Source of the DNA: Vibrio orientalis CIP 102891 = ATCC 33934 | GTDB lineage: Bacteria > Pseudomonadota > Gammaproteobacteria > Enterobacterales > Vibrionaceae | DNA length: 64,000 nucleotides | Assembly (NCBI RefSeq): GCF_000176235.1 | Contig: NZ_ACZV01000004.1 | Location: 1,054,001 to 1,118,000, forward strand | Direction of reading: 5' to 3' | Part shown: piece by piece, positions 25,700 through 37,936 of the stretch | Layout: every line of letters starts with the position of its first letter | Position numbering within the stretch: the first letter of the stretch is position 1 | Program-made: the position numbers and the translations under genes | The notes under the pieces: model-generated | What the model was told of the DNA's origin: nothing | Database searches by the model: none | What the model saw: only the letters and a program-made list of their open reading frames with translations

Positions 25700-26980
25700 T
25701 TAACCTCCTACCTTGATGTTATTAATACCGACGACGCGATTAAACAGATAAAACAGCACTGTCACTACCGCGAGCAACAACCCGCCAAGTGCGGCTGCCA
25801 TTCCCCAATTCAATGAAGTTTGCATGTGATAGGCAATCATGTTTGAAATCATCTGCCCGCTGCGCCCACCAACCAACGCCGGTGTGATATAGAAACCAAT
25901 CGATAGAATAAATGTCAGTAAGGCACCCGCACCGATTCCGGGCATTGTCAGTGGCATGTAGACTTTAACGAATGCAACTGAAGGCGTTGCACCTAATGAT
26001 CGAGCAGCGCGGAAGTAGCTTGGACTAATCCCCTTCATCACGCTATAAAGCGGCAAGATCATGAACGGCAGTAAGATGTGCACCATCGCCACGATAGTGC
26101 CAAAGGTATTGTGCATCATGGCTAAGCGCTCACTGGTGATCCCAAGCCAAAGCAGCAAATCATTCACCACACCTTGGTTTTGCAGCAGCACGATCCAAGA
26201 TGTGGTTCGAACCAAAAGTGAAGTCCAGAATGGCAGGAGCACCACAATCAGCAACAAGTTTGCTTGCTTATCCGGAAGATTTGCCAGTAAATACGCGACT
26301 GGATAAGCCATCACTAAGCAGATTACGGTGATCACCAGCGACATACCTAATGTCTTGGTAAACAAGTCCACATATACCTGTCTTGTTTCTGGCTGAGCGC
26401 TCACTTCACCTTTGGCGTCGTAACGTAAATCCAGCGCGGCAAGGTAATAGCTCAAGGTATAGGGTGAACTGAGGTTTTTCAGCGCGGCCCAATATTGCGG
26501 CTTAGACCAGCGTTTATCGAGCTTTTTAATCTCTTCAAGGTTTTCCGGCAGCGACTCTAACTTAGCCAGTTTTCGCCCTGTTTTCATTAACAAGCTACGC
26601 ATACCTGACACTTCAATATTCATTCGATTCGCCAGTTTGGGTAGCGTCTTATCTTGATAGCGCTGTTTAAGTTCTCCCATAAAGGTTTGCTGAATCGACA
26701 AACTTGGTAAGCCTTGGTAATCCCACTCTTTTATCGCACTAGAAGAGTGTGGAAACGCTTTCGGCAGCGCATTGTTATCGACACTTCGATAGAGCATTTC
26801 CGCAATAGGAAAGGCAAACGTGATACAGATAAAACAGACCAAAGGAAGAATTAGCAAAATGGAGCGAATCTGTTTTTGCCTCTCGGCACGTTTGAGTTGG
26901 GCTTTGAGACTTTGGTCCGTTCGCACCAGCTTGCGCTGCAATGACAAAACCGAGTTTAGTCCTGTTAGTTCGCGACTCAT
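25700..26980 (-). CDS. PotB-like ABC permease with long periplasmic insertion
   Basis: A 426-residue inner-membrane permease, about 140 residues longer than E. coli PotB. The extra length is a hydrophilic, mostly charged segment at about residues 62-205 between the first and second membrane helices, which should face the periplasm. The EAA loop R-A-A-R-S-L-G-A-T-P-S-V-A-F-V-K-V is at about 325-341. It overlaps the ATPase gene by 4 bp (ATGA type). The inserted domain could contact the binding protein or substrate. Predicted part of a hydroxyproline-type importer on context. Confidence 0.85.
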   Translation of the reverse strand: MSRELTGLNSVLSLQRKLVRTDQSLKAQLKRAERQKQIRSILLILPLVCFICITFAFPIAEMLYRSVDNNALPKAFPHSSSAIKEWDYQGLPSLSIQQTFMGELKQRYQDKTLPKLANRMNIEVSGMRSLLMKTGRKLAKLESLPENLEEIKKLDKRWSKPQYWAALKNLSSPYTLSYYLAALDLRYDAKGEVSAQPETRQVYVDLFTKTLGMSLVITVICLVMAYPVAYLLANLPDKQANLLLIVVLLPFWTSLLVRTTSWIVLLQNQGVVNDLLLWLGITSERLAMMHNTFGTIVAMVHILLPFMILPLYSVMKGISPSYFRAARSLGATPSVAFVKVYMPLTMPGIGAGALLTFILSIGFYITPALVGGRSGQMISNMIAYHMQTSLNWGMAAALGGLLLAVVTVLFYLFNRVVGINNIKVGG

Positions 26981-28098
26981 GCGGCTACCTCATGCTCGGC
27001 TTGCACTTGCTGACAATCAAGCGCATGACAATCTTGGCTAAGCCAGCCGATGGTATACTGACGACCTGCAACAAACGTGCGTTCACCATGACTGTCGTTA
27101 GGCACTTTAACCACGATATCGCCTACACCCGTAATCTCGACCACTAAGCGGTGATGATCACCATGATAAATCAGCTCTCTTAGCAACCCAGTTAACTCGT
27201 TATCACAGCTACCCGCTTCAGGCTCGACAACGATCTTCTCTGGACGTACAGATAACAGGGTAGTCTCACCCACACTGGCCACTTTCACTGGTTTGGCATT
27301 AATAGAAAGATCATTAACACTCACAGTGCAACGATGCGAATCAAGCTGAGAGACGACGCCTTGAATCTGGTTATTCTCGCCAATGAACTGCGCTACAAAC
27401 GCATTGCTTGGTGACTCATAAAGATCCGTTGGAGAAGCGAGCTGCTGCACTGCCCCATTATTAAATACCGCGATGCGATCAGACATCGTTAATGCTTCGT
27501 CTTGATCATGAGTTACATACAACACGGTAATGCCGAGCTTTTCATGCAAACGCTTGATCTCAAGTTGCATCTGTTCACGAAGCTGTTTATCGAGCGCACC
27601 TAGTGGCTCATCCATTAGCACTAACTTAGGTTCAAACACCAAAGCACGAGCTAAGGCGACACGCTGCTGCTGCCCACCGGACAACTGTTTAGGGTAACGG
27701 TTAGCGACATGAGCAAGCTCAACCATCTCAAGCACGGATGTCACTTTTCGCTCAACTTCCTCTGCCGATAACTTACGCACCTTCAATGGAAAAGCGAGAT
27801 TCTCTGCAATCGTCATATGCGGAAAGAGCGCGTAGTTTTGAAACACCATGCCAATATCACGCTTATGCGGAGCAAGGTTGTTCACTGGGGTTCCATCAAT
27901 ATAGATTTCGCCCTTAGTTGCGGTTTCAAACCCTGCCAACATCATCAAACAAGTAGTCTTGCCCGAGCCTGACGGGCCAAGCATAGTGACGAACTCACCC
28001 GGCTCAATCGCCAAATTGAAGTCCTTCACGACGAGGTTTTCACCATCATAGGTTTTCTGTACGTGTTGAAAGCTCACGTATTCCTTCTGCAGTGCCAT
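26977..28098 (-). CDS. PotA-like ABC ATPase
   Basis: A 373-residue ATPase for the PotBC-like permeases. Walker A is G-P-S-G-S-G-K-T-T near residue 38, Q-loop V-F-Q-N-Y-A-L-F-P-H, signature L-S-G-G-Q-Q-Q-R-V-A-L-A-R-A, Walker B L-V-L-M-D-E-P-L, switch V-T-H-D. The C-terminal ~100 residues are a TOBE-type regulatory domain. ATG 28098 has AAAGGA seven bases upstream and gives the family-typical start; the frame is open to 28131 but the extra residues are not conserved-looking. Preceded by two strong hairpins that separate it from the DapA-family gene. Confidence 0.9.
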   Translation of the reverse strand: MALQKEYVSFQHVQKTYDGENLVVKDFNLAIEPGEFVTMLGPSGSGKTTCLMMLAGFETATKGEIYIDGTPVNNLAPHKRDIGMVFQNYALFPHMTIAENLAFPLKVRKLSAEEVERKVTSVLEMVELAHVANRYPKQLSGGQQQRVALARALVFEPKLVLMDEPLGALDKQLREQMQLEIKRLHEKLGITVLYVTHDQDEALTMSDRIAVFNNGAVQQLASPTDLYESPSNAFVAQFIGENNQIQGVVSQLDSHRCTVSVNDLSINAKPVKVASVGETTLLSVRPEKIVVEPEAGSCDNELTGLLRELIYHGDHHRLVVEITGVGDIVVKVPNDSHGERTFVAGRQYTIGWLSQDCHALDCQQVQAEHEVAA

Positions 28099-28140
28099 TG
28101 CGAATCCTTTTAATAGCAATATGTTTGGCAACCCAAATAG

Positions 28141-28206
28141 GTAAACGGCTTAACGACCTAATAAGCCGTTTACATAAATGGATTGAGGGTAAGGAACTCC
28201 TTACCC
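28141..28206 (-). other. Pair of intercistronic hairpins
   Basis: GTAAACGGCTTA (28141-28152) pairs with TAAGCCGTTTAC (28162-28173), a 12-bp perfect stem, and GGGTAAGG (28187-28194) pairs with CCTTACCC (28199-28206). Both lie between the DapA-family gene and the ATPase gene on the minus strand and lack U-tails. They may act as processing or attenuating elements that lower expression of the transporter genes relative to the enzyme. Confidence 0.65.
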
Positions 28207-28229
28207 TTAACCAGGTAACTTTTGGGGAG

Positions 28230-29144
28230 TTACAGCTTGTATTTCGATAAATCAGGGCGAGTCGCAATCGCCTGCTCAACTAAGGCAATCACTTGTGCAC
28301 GCTCGTCACCTTTGAGGTTTTGACGTGGAGCTCGCACCTGTTCACTGCCTCGACCACACACCTGCTCCGCTAGCTTGATGCACTGCACCAAAGTCGGAAT
28401 CGTATCTAAACGAAGTAATGGTAAGAACCAACGGTAGATTTCTAGTGCTTCCGCGTAACGGCCTTGACTCGCAAGCTTATAAATCGCGACAGACTCAGCA
28501 GGGAACGCATTGGTTAGACCGGAAATCCACCCCGTCGCACCAAGCATCAATGATTCAAGGGCAATATCGTCAACGCCGCTAAATACGGTGAAGCGGTCAT
28601 CGAAACGGTTATACAACTCAGTGATTCGGCGGGTATCTGTGGTCGACTCTTTAACTGCAACAATACTTTCGCACTCTGCCAGTTGCGCCATCATGTCCAG
28701 AGAGACATCAACGCCATAAGAAACGGGATTGTTATAGATCATAATTGGCATCTCAGGCGTCGCTTCAGCAAGCGTACGGTAGTAATCAACCGTTTCACTG
28801 TCTGAGGTGCGATAGACCATCGCTGGCATCACCATACAACCATCAATTCCGATTTTTTGTGCGTCTTGCATATAGTCAACAGCAGCCGTAGTGATCGACT
28901 CTGCCGTCCCTGCAATAAGAGGTACACGGCCTGCTACCACTTCTTGTGCAGCTTTTAGAACTTGGCGCTTCTCTTCAGGGTAGAGCGCGCAGTTTTCACC
29001 CACAGTACCGAGACAAATAATGCCGTTTACACCGTCATTAATCTGGTTATCAATTACCGTCTGAGTCGCATCTAGATCAATGCTTTGGTCTTTGCGAAAC
29101 TGTGTACTAACTGCTGGGTAGACACCTTTCCAATCTACGTTCAT
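28230..29144 (-). CDS. DapA-family lyase, predicted pyrroline-4-hydroxy-2-carboxylate deaminase
   Basis: A 304-residue class I aldolase-fold enzyme. The Schiff-base Lys165 lies in I-V-A-V-K-E-S-T; G-T-V-G-E-N near residue 47 and M-I-Y-N-N-P-V-S-Y near 135 are the DHDPS/NAL family positions. Because it lies between hydroxyproline epimerase, oxidase and alpha-ketoglutarate semialdehyde dehydrogenase genes, the best assignment is the deaminase (LhpC/HypD type) that turns cis-4-hydroxy-D-proline-derived pyrroline into alpha-ketoglutarate semialdehyde and ammonia. True dihydrodipicolinate synthase is less likely in this context. GGAAGG precedes ATG 29144, and a GntR-type palindrome lies just upstream. 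Confidence 0.82.
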   Translation of the reverse strand: MNVDWKGVYPAVSTQFRKDQSIDLDATQTVIDNQINDGVNGIICLGTVGENCALYPEEKRQVLKAAQEVVAGRVPLIAGTAESITTAAVDYMQDAQKIGIDGCMVMPAMVYRTSDSETVDYYRTLAEATPEMPIMIYNNPVSYGVDVSLDMMAQLAECESIVAVKESTTDTRRITELYNRFDDRFTVFSGVDDIALESLMLGATGWISGLTNAFPAESVAIYKLASQGRYAEALEIYRWFLPLLRLDTIPTLVQCIKLAEQVCGRGSEQVRAPRQNLKGDERAQVIALVEQAIATRPDLSKYKL

Positions 29145-29158
29145 CTTATACCTTCCAT

Positions 29159-29175
29159 TTGTATATTTTATGCAA
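29159..29175. promoter_or_regulatory. GntR-type operator, site a
   Basis: TTGTATATTTTATGCAA, an instance of TTGTAT-N5-ATACAA with one mismatch, 15 bp upstream of the DapA-family start codon. Confidence 0.7.
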
Positions 29176-29223
29176 TTTAAAAATACGGCCGAAACCGCGA
29201 TAAATGAGGACTATCCTCAAAAA

Positions 29224-30189
29224 TTAAAGAATCTCTTTCTGGGTTAGAACAAACTCAACTGCAGCAAGATCGGCCAGAGCACTGCCGACTGATTTATATA
29301 ACGTAATTTCTTGTTGAGATTGACGACCTGAGTGAGTTTGAGAGCACAACTCGGTCAATTCAGCTTGGATTTGTTGTTCGGCAAATAGCCCTTGTTCAAT
29401 CGGGATAAGTAAGTCTCCCGCTTCGGCTAAGACGTTAACTTTACTATCAACAAACACACTAGAACGTACTACCGTCGAAGTATCACATTCACGCTTATCT
29501 TTATCATGATTACCAATCAGATCGACATGTGTCCCAGGTTGAAGTTGAGTACCATCAAATAGCGCCCTATCTGATCCCGTTACGCAGGTAACGATGTCGA
29601 TGTGTGCCAATGTACTGTTCACGTCATCCACCACTTCAACATCGAACTGATTTTCTATAGGGAGTGACTGATATTGATTGCTCGACAAAATGGTATCGAT
29701 TGTCTGACGAGCTTTTTGCTTATCGCGCCCCCACACCAACACCTTTTTGATCGGACGGATAGCTGCATAAGCGTAAGCCATGTAGGGAGCAAGGTTCCCT
29801 GTACCACAAATCAGTAAGCGACTCGCATCCTTACGTGCTAAATAGTCAGCCGCCAATGCAGATGCCGCAGCAGTGCGCCAAAACGTCAGCACCTTGCCAT
29901 CCAAGAGTGCCAATGGCTCACCATTAGCGCGATCAAAGGCTAAGATCTTTGAAGCGAGAGTGTCTTTTCCTTCCTGATAATTCTGCGGGAAATAAGTAAA
30001 CGCTTTGACCGTAATAAGTGACTCACTCCAAGCAGGTAGCAAGGCAAACGCGTCGTAGCTGCCCTCCTCTAAAGGCATCACTCTGCGCTGAGGAATGGTC
30101 GATTGTTCCTGATAAGTCTGGCGCATCGAGTCAATCAAACCTTTCATCGTTAGACTTTTGACAATTTGCTGCGCATCGAGATTGATCAT
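29224..30189 (-). CDS. Ornithine cyclodeaminase/mu-crystallin family, predicted pyrroline-2-carboxylate reductase
   Basis: A 321-residue NAD(P)-dependent enzyme of the OCD/mu-crystallin family. The nucleotide-binding loop is L-I-C-G-T-G-N-L-A near residue 125, and the family segment A-S-A-L-A-A-D-Y-L lies before it; G-T-H-V-D-L-I-G-N near 225 is also typical. In hydroxyproline loci the OCD-family member (LhpI type) reduces delta-1-pyrroline-2-carboxylate to L-proline, a salvage step for 3-hydroxyproline or D-proline products. This assignment is by context; ornithine cyclodeaminase or alanine dehydrogenase activity cannot be excluded. It follows the binding-protein gene and a strong hairpin in the same direction. 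Confidence 0.72.
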   Translation of the reverse strand: MINLDAQQIVKSLTMKGLIDSMRQTYQEQSTIPQRRVMPLEEGSYDAFALLPAWSESLITVKAFTYFPQNYQEGKDTLASKILAFDRANGEPLALLDGKVLTFWRTAAASALAADYLARKDASRLLICGTGNLAPYMAYAYAAIRPIKKVLVWGRDKQKARQTIDTILSSNQYQSLPIENQFDVEVVDDVNSTLAHIDIVTCVTGSDRALFDGTQLQPGTHVDLIGNHDKDKRECDTSTVVRSSVFVDSKVNVLAEAGDLLIPIEQGLFAEQQIQAELTELCSQTHSGRQSQQEITLYKSVGSALADLAAVEFVLTQKEIL

Positions 30190-30205
30190 TGAATATTCCT
30201 TTTAA

Positions 30206-30227
30206 GGAGGCGAGCAATCTCGCCTCC
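30206..30227 (-). other. Intercistronic hairpin after the PotD-like gene
   Basis: GGAGGCGAG (30206-30214) pairs perfectly with CTCGCCTCC (30219-30227) with a CAAT loop. On the minus strand it lies between the binding-protein stop and the Shine-Dalgarno AAAGGA of the OCD-family gene. It probably stabilises or partly terminates the binding-protein message. Confidence 0.7.
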
Positions 30228-30243
30228 ACTTTAGAGCTTAGGG

Positions 30244-31323
30244 TTAGTTAAGAAGCCAAGTGTTGAACTCTTCATTCAGCTCATCGGCATAATCTGACCA
30301 CCACTCATCATCAATCAAAAACGCGGTTTGGAAGTTATTAGGCGCTGTCGGCAAGCTGGCTAGGATCTCCGGGCTGATTTGCGCTGAAGATGATTTACGC
30401 GTAGGACCGTAAGCAACATATTTCGCTTGGTCAGCCAGTGGTTTGGTTCCCGAAGAAAACTTAATAAAGTCTAGAGCTTGCTCAAGGTTAGGACTGCCTT
30501 TAGGAATAGCCCAGCCATTCATATAGCCTAACTGATGATCCCAAATGATTTTGAACGGCTGACCCTCTTCTTGAGTGGCACTGTGAATACGGCCATTGAA
30601 TGCAGACGCCATCACCACTTCTTTGTCTGCCAACATTTGTGGCGGCTGAGCTCCCGTTGTCCACCACACAACTTGTGGCTTAATGCTGTCTAACTTAGCA
30701 AAAGCACGAGCTCGACCTTCTGGACTTTCAAGAGTTTCATACACAGCTTCGGGTTTAACACCGTCAGCAATCAACGCCCACTCTAGGTTACCTTGTGGCA
30801 TTTTCTGTAGAGCTCGGCGACCCGGAAACTGCTCAAGATCGAAGAGATCGGTCAGCTTTGATGGCACAGCCTTACCATTAAAGGCTTCTTCGTTGATGGT
30901 AAGTACCGTTGAAACCACGATGGTATTCACTGCACATTCATGGATTGCCCCTGGAATAAAATCTTCCTTCGCTGGCGTACCATCATCTCCGGCCGGTAAG
31001 ATACTAGGATCAACGGTTTCCAATAAACCTTCCGCACAACCGCGGACAATGTCTGGCTTATCAAGTGATACTAAATCCCAACGGACATTATTCGCCTCTA
31101 CCTGCGCTTTGATTTCTGCTAGACCACCACTGAAATCTTCAGACACCAATTCAACGCCTGTCTTTTCAACATAAGGTTTGTGGTACGCCTCTACTTGGCT
31201 TTTAGTAAAAGCGCCGCCCCATGATACGACCGTTAATTTGTCGCTCGCGTTGGCGATATTAATCGTTCCTAACAGCAGTCCTGAAACCATAAGTGCGAGT
31301 GGTGTCATCGTCTTTCTTGACAT
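30244..31323 (-). CDS. PotD-like periplasmic ABC substrate-binding protein
   Basis: A 359-residue protein with a Sec signal peptide ending near residue 26 (N-I-A-N-A). The mature start K-L-T-V-V-S-W-G-G-A-F-T is typical of spermidine/putrescine-type (extracellular family 1) binding proteins, as are G-W-A-I-P-K-G-S-P and Y-G-P-T-R. It is the receptor for the PotABC-like importer, although it is encoded in a separate unit with the OCD gene between. AAGGAG precedes ATG 31323 and a GntR-type palindrome lies 135 bp upstream. Substrate predicted to be hydroxyproline or a derivative, by context only. Confidence 0.87.
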   Translation of the reverse strand: MSRKTMTPLALMVSGLLLGTINIANASDKLTVVSWGGAFTKSQVEAYHKPYVEKTGVELVSEDFSGGLAEIKAQVEANNVRWDLVSLDKPDIVRGCAEGLLETVDPSILPAGDDGTPAKEDFIPGAIHECAVNTIVVSTVLTINEEAFNGKAVPSKLTDLFDLEQFPGRRALQKMPQGNLEWALIADGVKPEAVYETLESPEGRARAFAKLDSIKPQVVWWTTGAQPPQMLADKEVVMASAFNGRIHSATQEEGQPFKIIWDHQLGYMNGWAIPKGSPNLEQALDFIKFSSGTKPLADQAKYVAYGPTRKSSSAQISPEILASLPTAPNNFQTAFLIDDEWWSDYADELNEEFNTWLLN

Positions 31324-31457
31324 GATTTTTGCTCCTTGTTGTTGTCACATCGGGAGTGTTCCCGAAATTATTGGACGCCCAGATACTGCTGTAAGGCATC
31401 AAATCAAATCCGTTTTTTGAACTTAATTTTCATTAACTTTTAATTAACATAATGCGC

Positions 31458-31474
31458 TTGTATATTTTATACAA
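31458..31474. promoter_or_regulatory. GntR-type operator, site b
   Basis: TTGTATATTTTATACAA, the perfect form of the palindrome TTGTAT-N5-ATACAA, in the promoter region of the PotD-like gene and just past the stop of the FAD oxidoreductase gene. Confidence 0.75.
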
Positions 31475-31493
31475 TATTTAATTTTAAAAAATT

Positions 31494-32759
31494 TTAGCAA
31501 AAGCGATCTAGCGCAAATGGCGAAAGATCGACTATGGTTTCGCTCTCAGTATGAAGCTGAGAAATCAAAGCAGCCGTGATAGCCCCCTGCGTCAGACCAA
31601 GGTGTTGGTGACCAAACGCGAGTAGCACTTTGCCATTCAAAGCAGTATCGATTACAGGTAACGAATCAGGCAATGAGGGACGATTTCCCATCCAGCTTTC
31701 ACCGACCGAGTCAAGTTCACATTCTGGTTTCAATAATCCTGTTGCTAACCCTTTAAGCATGTTGGCGCGCTGCATATTTGGTGGGGAATCGATGTCTGCA
31801 TATTCGACCGTCCCTGCCAAACGTAGACCCGTCTCCATCGGCGTCATAATGAATTTTCTATCCGCTGAGCTAACGGGAAACGGCAAACAATTTTTCAGTT
31901 TTGGCACCATTAAATGGTAACCACGCTCGGCCTGAATCGGCACTTTAACTCCAGTAATTTTCTTTACTAGTGGGGCCGATTCTGCGCCTGTTGCGATAAC
32001 GACTTTATCAAATTCATGGCTGAGCGACGGCGTCACGACGACGCCCAGTTCACCATCAAAAAATACGTCATCAACTTGTTCTTTAATCCATCGACCTTGC
32101 ATTGACTCAAACACATCTGCCATCTCAATGCACATTCTATAAGGGTTTGAGGTATGTCCCGTATCAGGGAAAAACACCCCTTTTTTAACATTGGCTGATA
32201 AATAAGGGAGTTCATCACGTAGTCTCTCTTGCTCCCAGACTTGGCAATTCACCCCTTGCTCACGTAACCTGTTTAGTGTTGAGCGATAGCTATCAAACAG
32301 TGACTCGCTCTCAAAGGTCAACAATGAACCTTGCATGGTAATTAACTCCGATAATCCGACTTGCTCTAGCAGCTCAAACCAGTTTTCCATCGCGACGCGG
32401 TTTAACTCCGTCAGTGCTTGAGTGGCATGCTCTGAAGCCTTCTTTCTAGCCTTTAATAGAAACCGAACCATCCAAGGAAGCGTGCGGTGGACATCTTGAA
32501 ATCGAACCGATACCGGACTGGTTGGCGACAGCAACATTTTAGGTAACTGGGGCAAGAGCGCAGGCGTTGCGAGAGGAAAAACTTGCTCCGTCGCAAAATG
32601 ACCAGCGTTACCTTTAGAACACCCCTCTCCCACGCCACGCTTATCAAAAATGGTGACGTTCTCACCCGCTAACTGCAGCTTTAGTGCGATACATAATCCA
32701 ATAACACCACCGCCAACCACGGCGATATTTTGTGGGATTGATGATTTCTTGTTCACCAT
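31494..32759 (-). CDS. DadA-like FAD oxidoreductase, predicted D-hydroxyproline dehydrogenase
   Basis: A 421-residue single-subunit flavoenzyme of the D-amino-acid dehydrogenase (DAO) family. The dinucleotide fold is at the N-terminus, A-V-V-G-G-G-V-I-G-L, followed by F-D-K-R-G; the C-terminus has the FAD motif G-H-Q-H-L-G-L-T-Q-G. In the hydroxyproline pathway it should oxidise cis-4-hydroxy-D-proline, the epimerase product, to pyrroline-4-hydroxy-2-carboxylate (HypO-type single-subunit enzyme instead of the three-subunit LhpBEF). AAGGAG precedes ATG 32759. It is divergent from the epimerase gene with a GntR-type palindrome between them. Confidence 0.83.
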   Translation of the reverse strand: MVNKKSSIPQNIAVVGGGVIGLCIALKLQLAGENVTIFDKRGVGEGCSKGNAGHFATEQVFPLATPALLPQLPKMLLSPTSPVSVRFQDVHRTLPWMVRFLLKARKKASEHATQALTELNRVAMENWFELLEQVGLSELITMQGSLLTFESESLFDSYRSTLNRLREQGVNCQVWEQERLRDELPYLSANVKKGVFFPDTGHTSNPYRMCIEMADVFESMQGRWIKEQVDDVFFDGELGVVVTPSLSHEFDKVVIATGAESAPLVKKITGVKVPIQAERGYHLMVPKLKNCLPFPVSSADRKFIMTPMETGLRLAGTVEYADIDSPPNMQRANMLKGLATGLLKPECELDSVGESWMGNRPSLPDSLPVIDTALNGKVLLAFGHQHLGLTQGAITAALISQLHTESETIVDLSPFALDRFC

Positions 32760-32793
32760 TTATTTTGCTCCTTATCACGTTTCAAAAACAAAA

Positions 32794-32810
32794 TTGTATA
32801 AAATATACTT
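32794..32810. promoter_or_regulatory. GntR-type operator, site c
   Basis: TTGTATAAAATATACTT, matching TTGTAT-N5-ATACAA in 10 of 12 fixed positions, centred in the divergent promoter region of the FAD oxidoreductase and epimerase genes. Confidence 0.72.
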
Positions 32811-32870
32811 AACATCACGATAACATCCAATTTCTCTACTTCAACCAATTTCTTATTCAAGGAGCGAGAA

Positions 32871-33872
32871 ATGAGACAAGGAACCTTCTTCTGTATTGAT
32901 GCACATACCTGTGGTAATCCGGTTCGATTAGTTGCAGGCGGCGTGCCTCCGCTAGAAGGAAAGACCATGAGCGATAAGCGCCAGTTTTTCCTCGAACACT
33001 ATGATTGGATCCGTCAGTCGCTCATGTTTGAGCCTCGCGGTCATGCCATGATGTCAGGGTCCGTGGTACTGCCACCTTGTAGTGACAATGCCGATGCATC
33101 GATTCTGTTTATTGAAACCAGTGGCTGTTTACCGATGTGCGGCCACGGCACCATTGGAACTGTCACCTCTGCGTTAGAACACAAGCTGATCACCCCAAAA
33201 GAAGAAGGTCGATTAATCCTAGATGTACCTGCAGGACAGATTGAAGTGCACTATCAAAGAGACGGCGAAAAGGTCACCTCAGTAAAGATCTTTAACGTCC
33301 CTGCTTATCTTGCTCACCAAGATGTCACGGTTGAAGTTGAAGGGTTAGGCGAGATCACCGTTGATGTTTCTTATGGTGGCAACTACTACGTCATCGTCGA
33401 TCCACAAGAAAATTACCAAGGACTAGAGCACTACACGTCCGATGAAATTTTAATGCTGAGCCCAAAAGTTCGCGAAGCGGTTTCTCAAGCGGTTGAGTGC
33501 ATTCACCCTAACGATCCAACCGTTTGTGGCGTGTCGCATGTGCTTTGGACTGGCACGCCAACTCGCCCAGAATCTACCGCCAAGAACGCTGTGTTTTACG
33601 GAGAAAAAGCCCTCGACCGATCTCCTTGTGGTACAGGAACCAGCGCGCGTATGGCGCAATGGCATGCCAAAGGCAAACTCAAACAAGGAGAAGATTTTAT
33701 CCATGAGAGCATCATTGGCAGTTTGTTCACCGGACGAATCGAAGGCATTACCGAGGTAAATGGTCGAGCAGCGATACTGCCAAGTATTGAAGGCTGGGCA
33801 CAAGTCACGGGGCACAACACCATTTGGGTCGATGACCAAGACCCGTATGCGTACGGATTTGAACTGAAATAA
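32871..33872 (+). CDS. 4-hydroxyproline 2-epimerase (proline racemase family)
   Basis: A 333-residue enzyme of the proline racemase family. Both catalytic cysteines are present: Cys90 in M-C-G-H-G-T and Cys253 in S-P-C-G-T-G-T-S. Two Cys indicate an epimerase/racemase; trans-3-hydroxyproline dehydratases have Thr in place of the second. With the neighbouring genes the reaction is trans-4-hydroxy-L-proline to cis-4-hydroxy-D-proline, the first step of the pathway. AAGGAG lies six bases before ATG 32871. It is in an operon with the aldehyde dehydrogenase gene 30 bp downstream. The N-terminal segment F-F-C-I-D-A-H-T-C-G-N-P is typical of the family. Confidence 0.9.
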   Translation: MRQGTFFCIDAHTCGNPVRLVAGGVPPLEGKTMSDKRQFFLEHYDWIRQSLMFEPRGHAMMSGSVVLPPCSDNADASILFIETSGCLPMCGHGTIGTVTSALEHKLITPKEEGRLILDVPAGQIEVHYQRDGEKVTSVKIFNVPAYLAHQDVTVEVEGLGEITVDVSYGGNYYVIVDPQENYQGLEHYTSDEILMLSPKVREAVSQAVECIHPNDPTVCGVSHVLWTGTPTRPESTAKNAVFYGEKALDRSPCGTGTSARMAQWHAKGKLKQGEDFIHESIIGSLFTGRIEGITEVNGRAAILPSIEGWAQVTGHNTIWVDDQDPYAYGFELK

Positions 33873-35417
<1,545 letters not shown>

Positions 35418-35439
35418 GCTTAATAAGGCCAAAAACAAT

Positions 35440-35469
35440 ACAGCCTGCTACATTGAGCAGGCTGTTTCT
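35440..35469 (+). terminator. Terminator between aldehyde dehydrogenase and chitinase genes
   Basis: ACAGCCTGCT (35440-35449) pairs perfectly with AGCAGGCTGT (35456-35465), followed by TTTCTT. Convergent with the chitinase gene, so it may serve both. Confidence 0.85.
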
Positions 35470-35501
35470 TAGATCAAACCGATTAGGTTTTCACTGGTAT
35501 A

Positions 35502-37667
<2,166 letters not shown>

Positions 37668-37936
37668 GCTTAAACTCCCTATAAACCTAAGATTGTGGAG
37701 AGTTAACTATATTGGCCAGCGCAGTACATAGGCACAGAAATTAATCAATTGGAGTGATATGACGAAACTGAGAGCGATATATGGAAGCAGCCTAACAAAG
37801 AGCATGAATTATAATGATTGATAAACGCACTCCGGCGCAAAAAAATTCATTTAATTGACATTATACTCAGCAACAACTAATTCTTAATAAGCAATCAATT
37901 TCTTATTGCAAGCTGAAACAATGTCAGGAGAGCGCT

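Noticed and set aside
28230..29144. Dihydrodipicolinate synthase (lysine biosynthesis)
   Set aside because: Same fold and Schiff-base Lys, but genomic context and a shared GntR-type operator point to hydroxyproline degradation.
32871..33872. trans-3-hydroxyproline dehydratase as an alternative for the proline racemase family gene
   Set aside because: The second catalytic residue is Cys253 rather than Thr, and the neighbouring genes make up the 4-hydroxyproline route.
37759..37821. 20-codon ORF with GGAG upstream between chitinase and ribA
   Set aside because: Spacing of the ribosome-binding site is short, the gap is AT-rich, and nothing in the neighbourhood supports a leader peptide.
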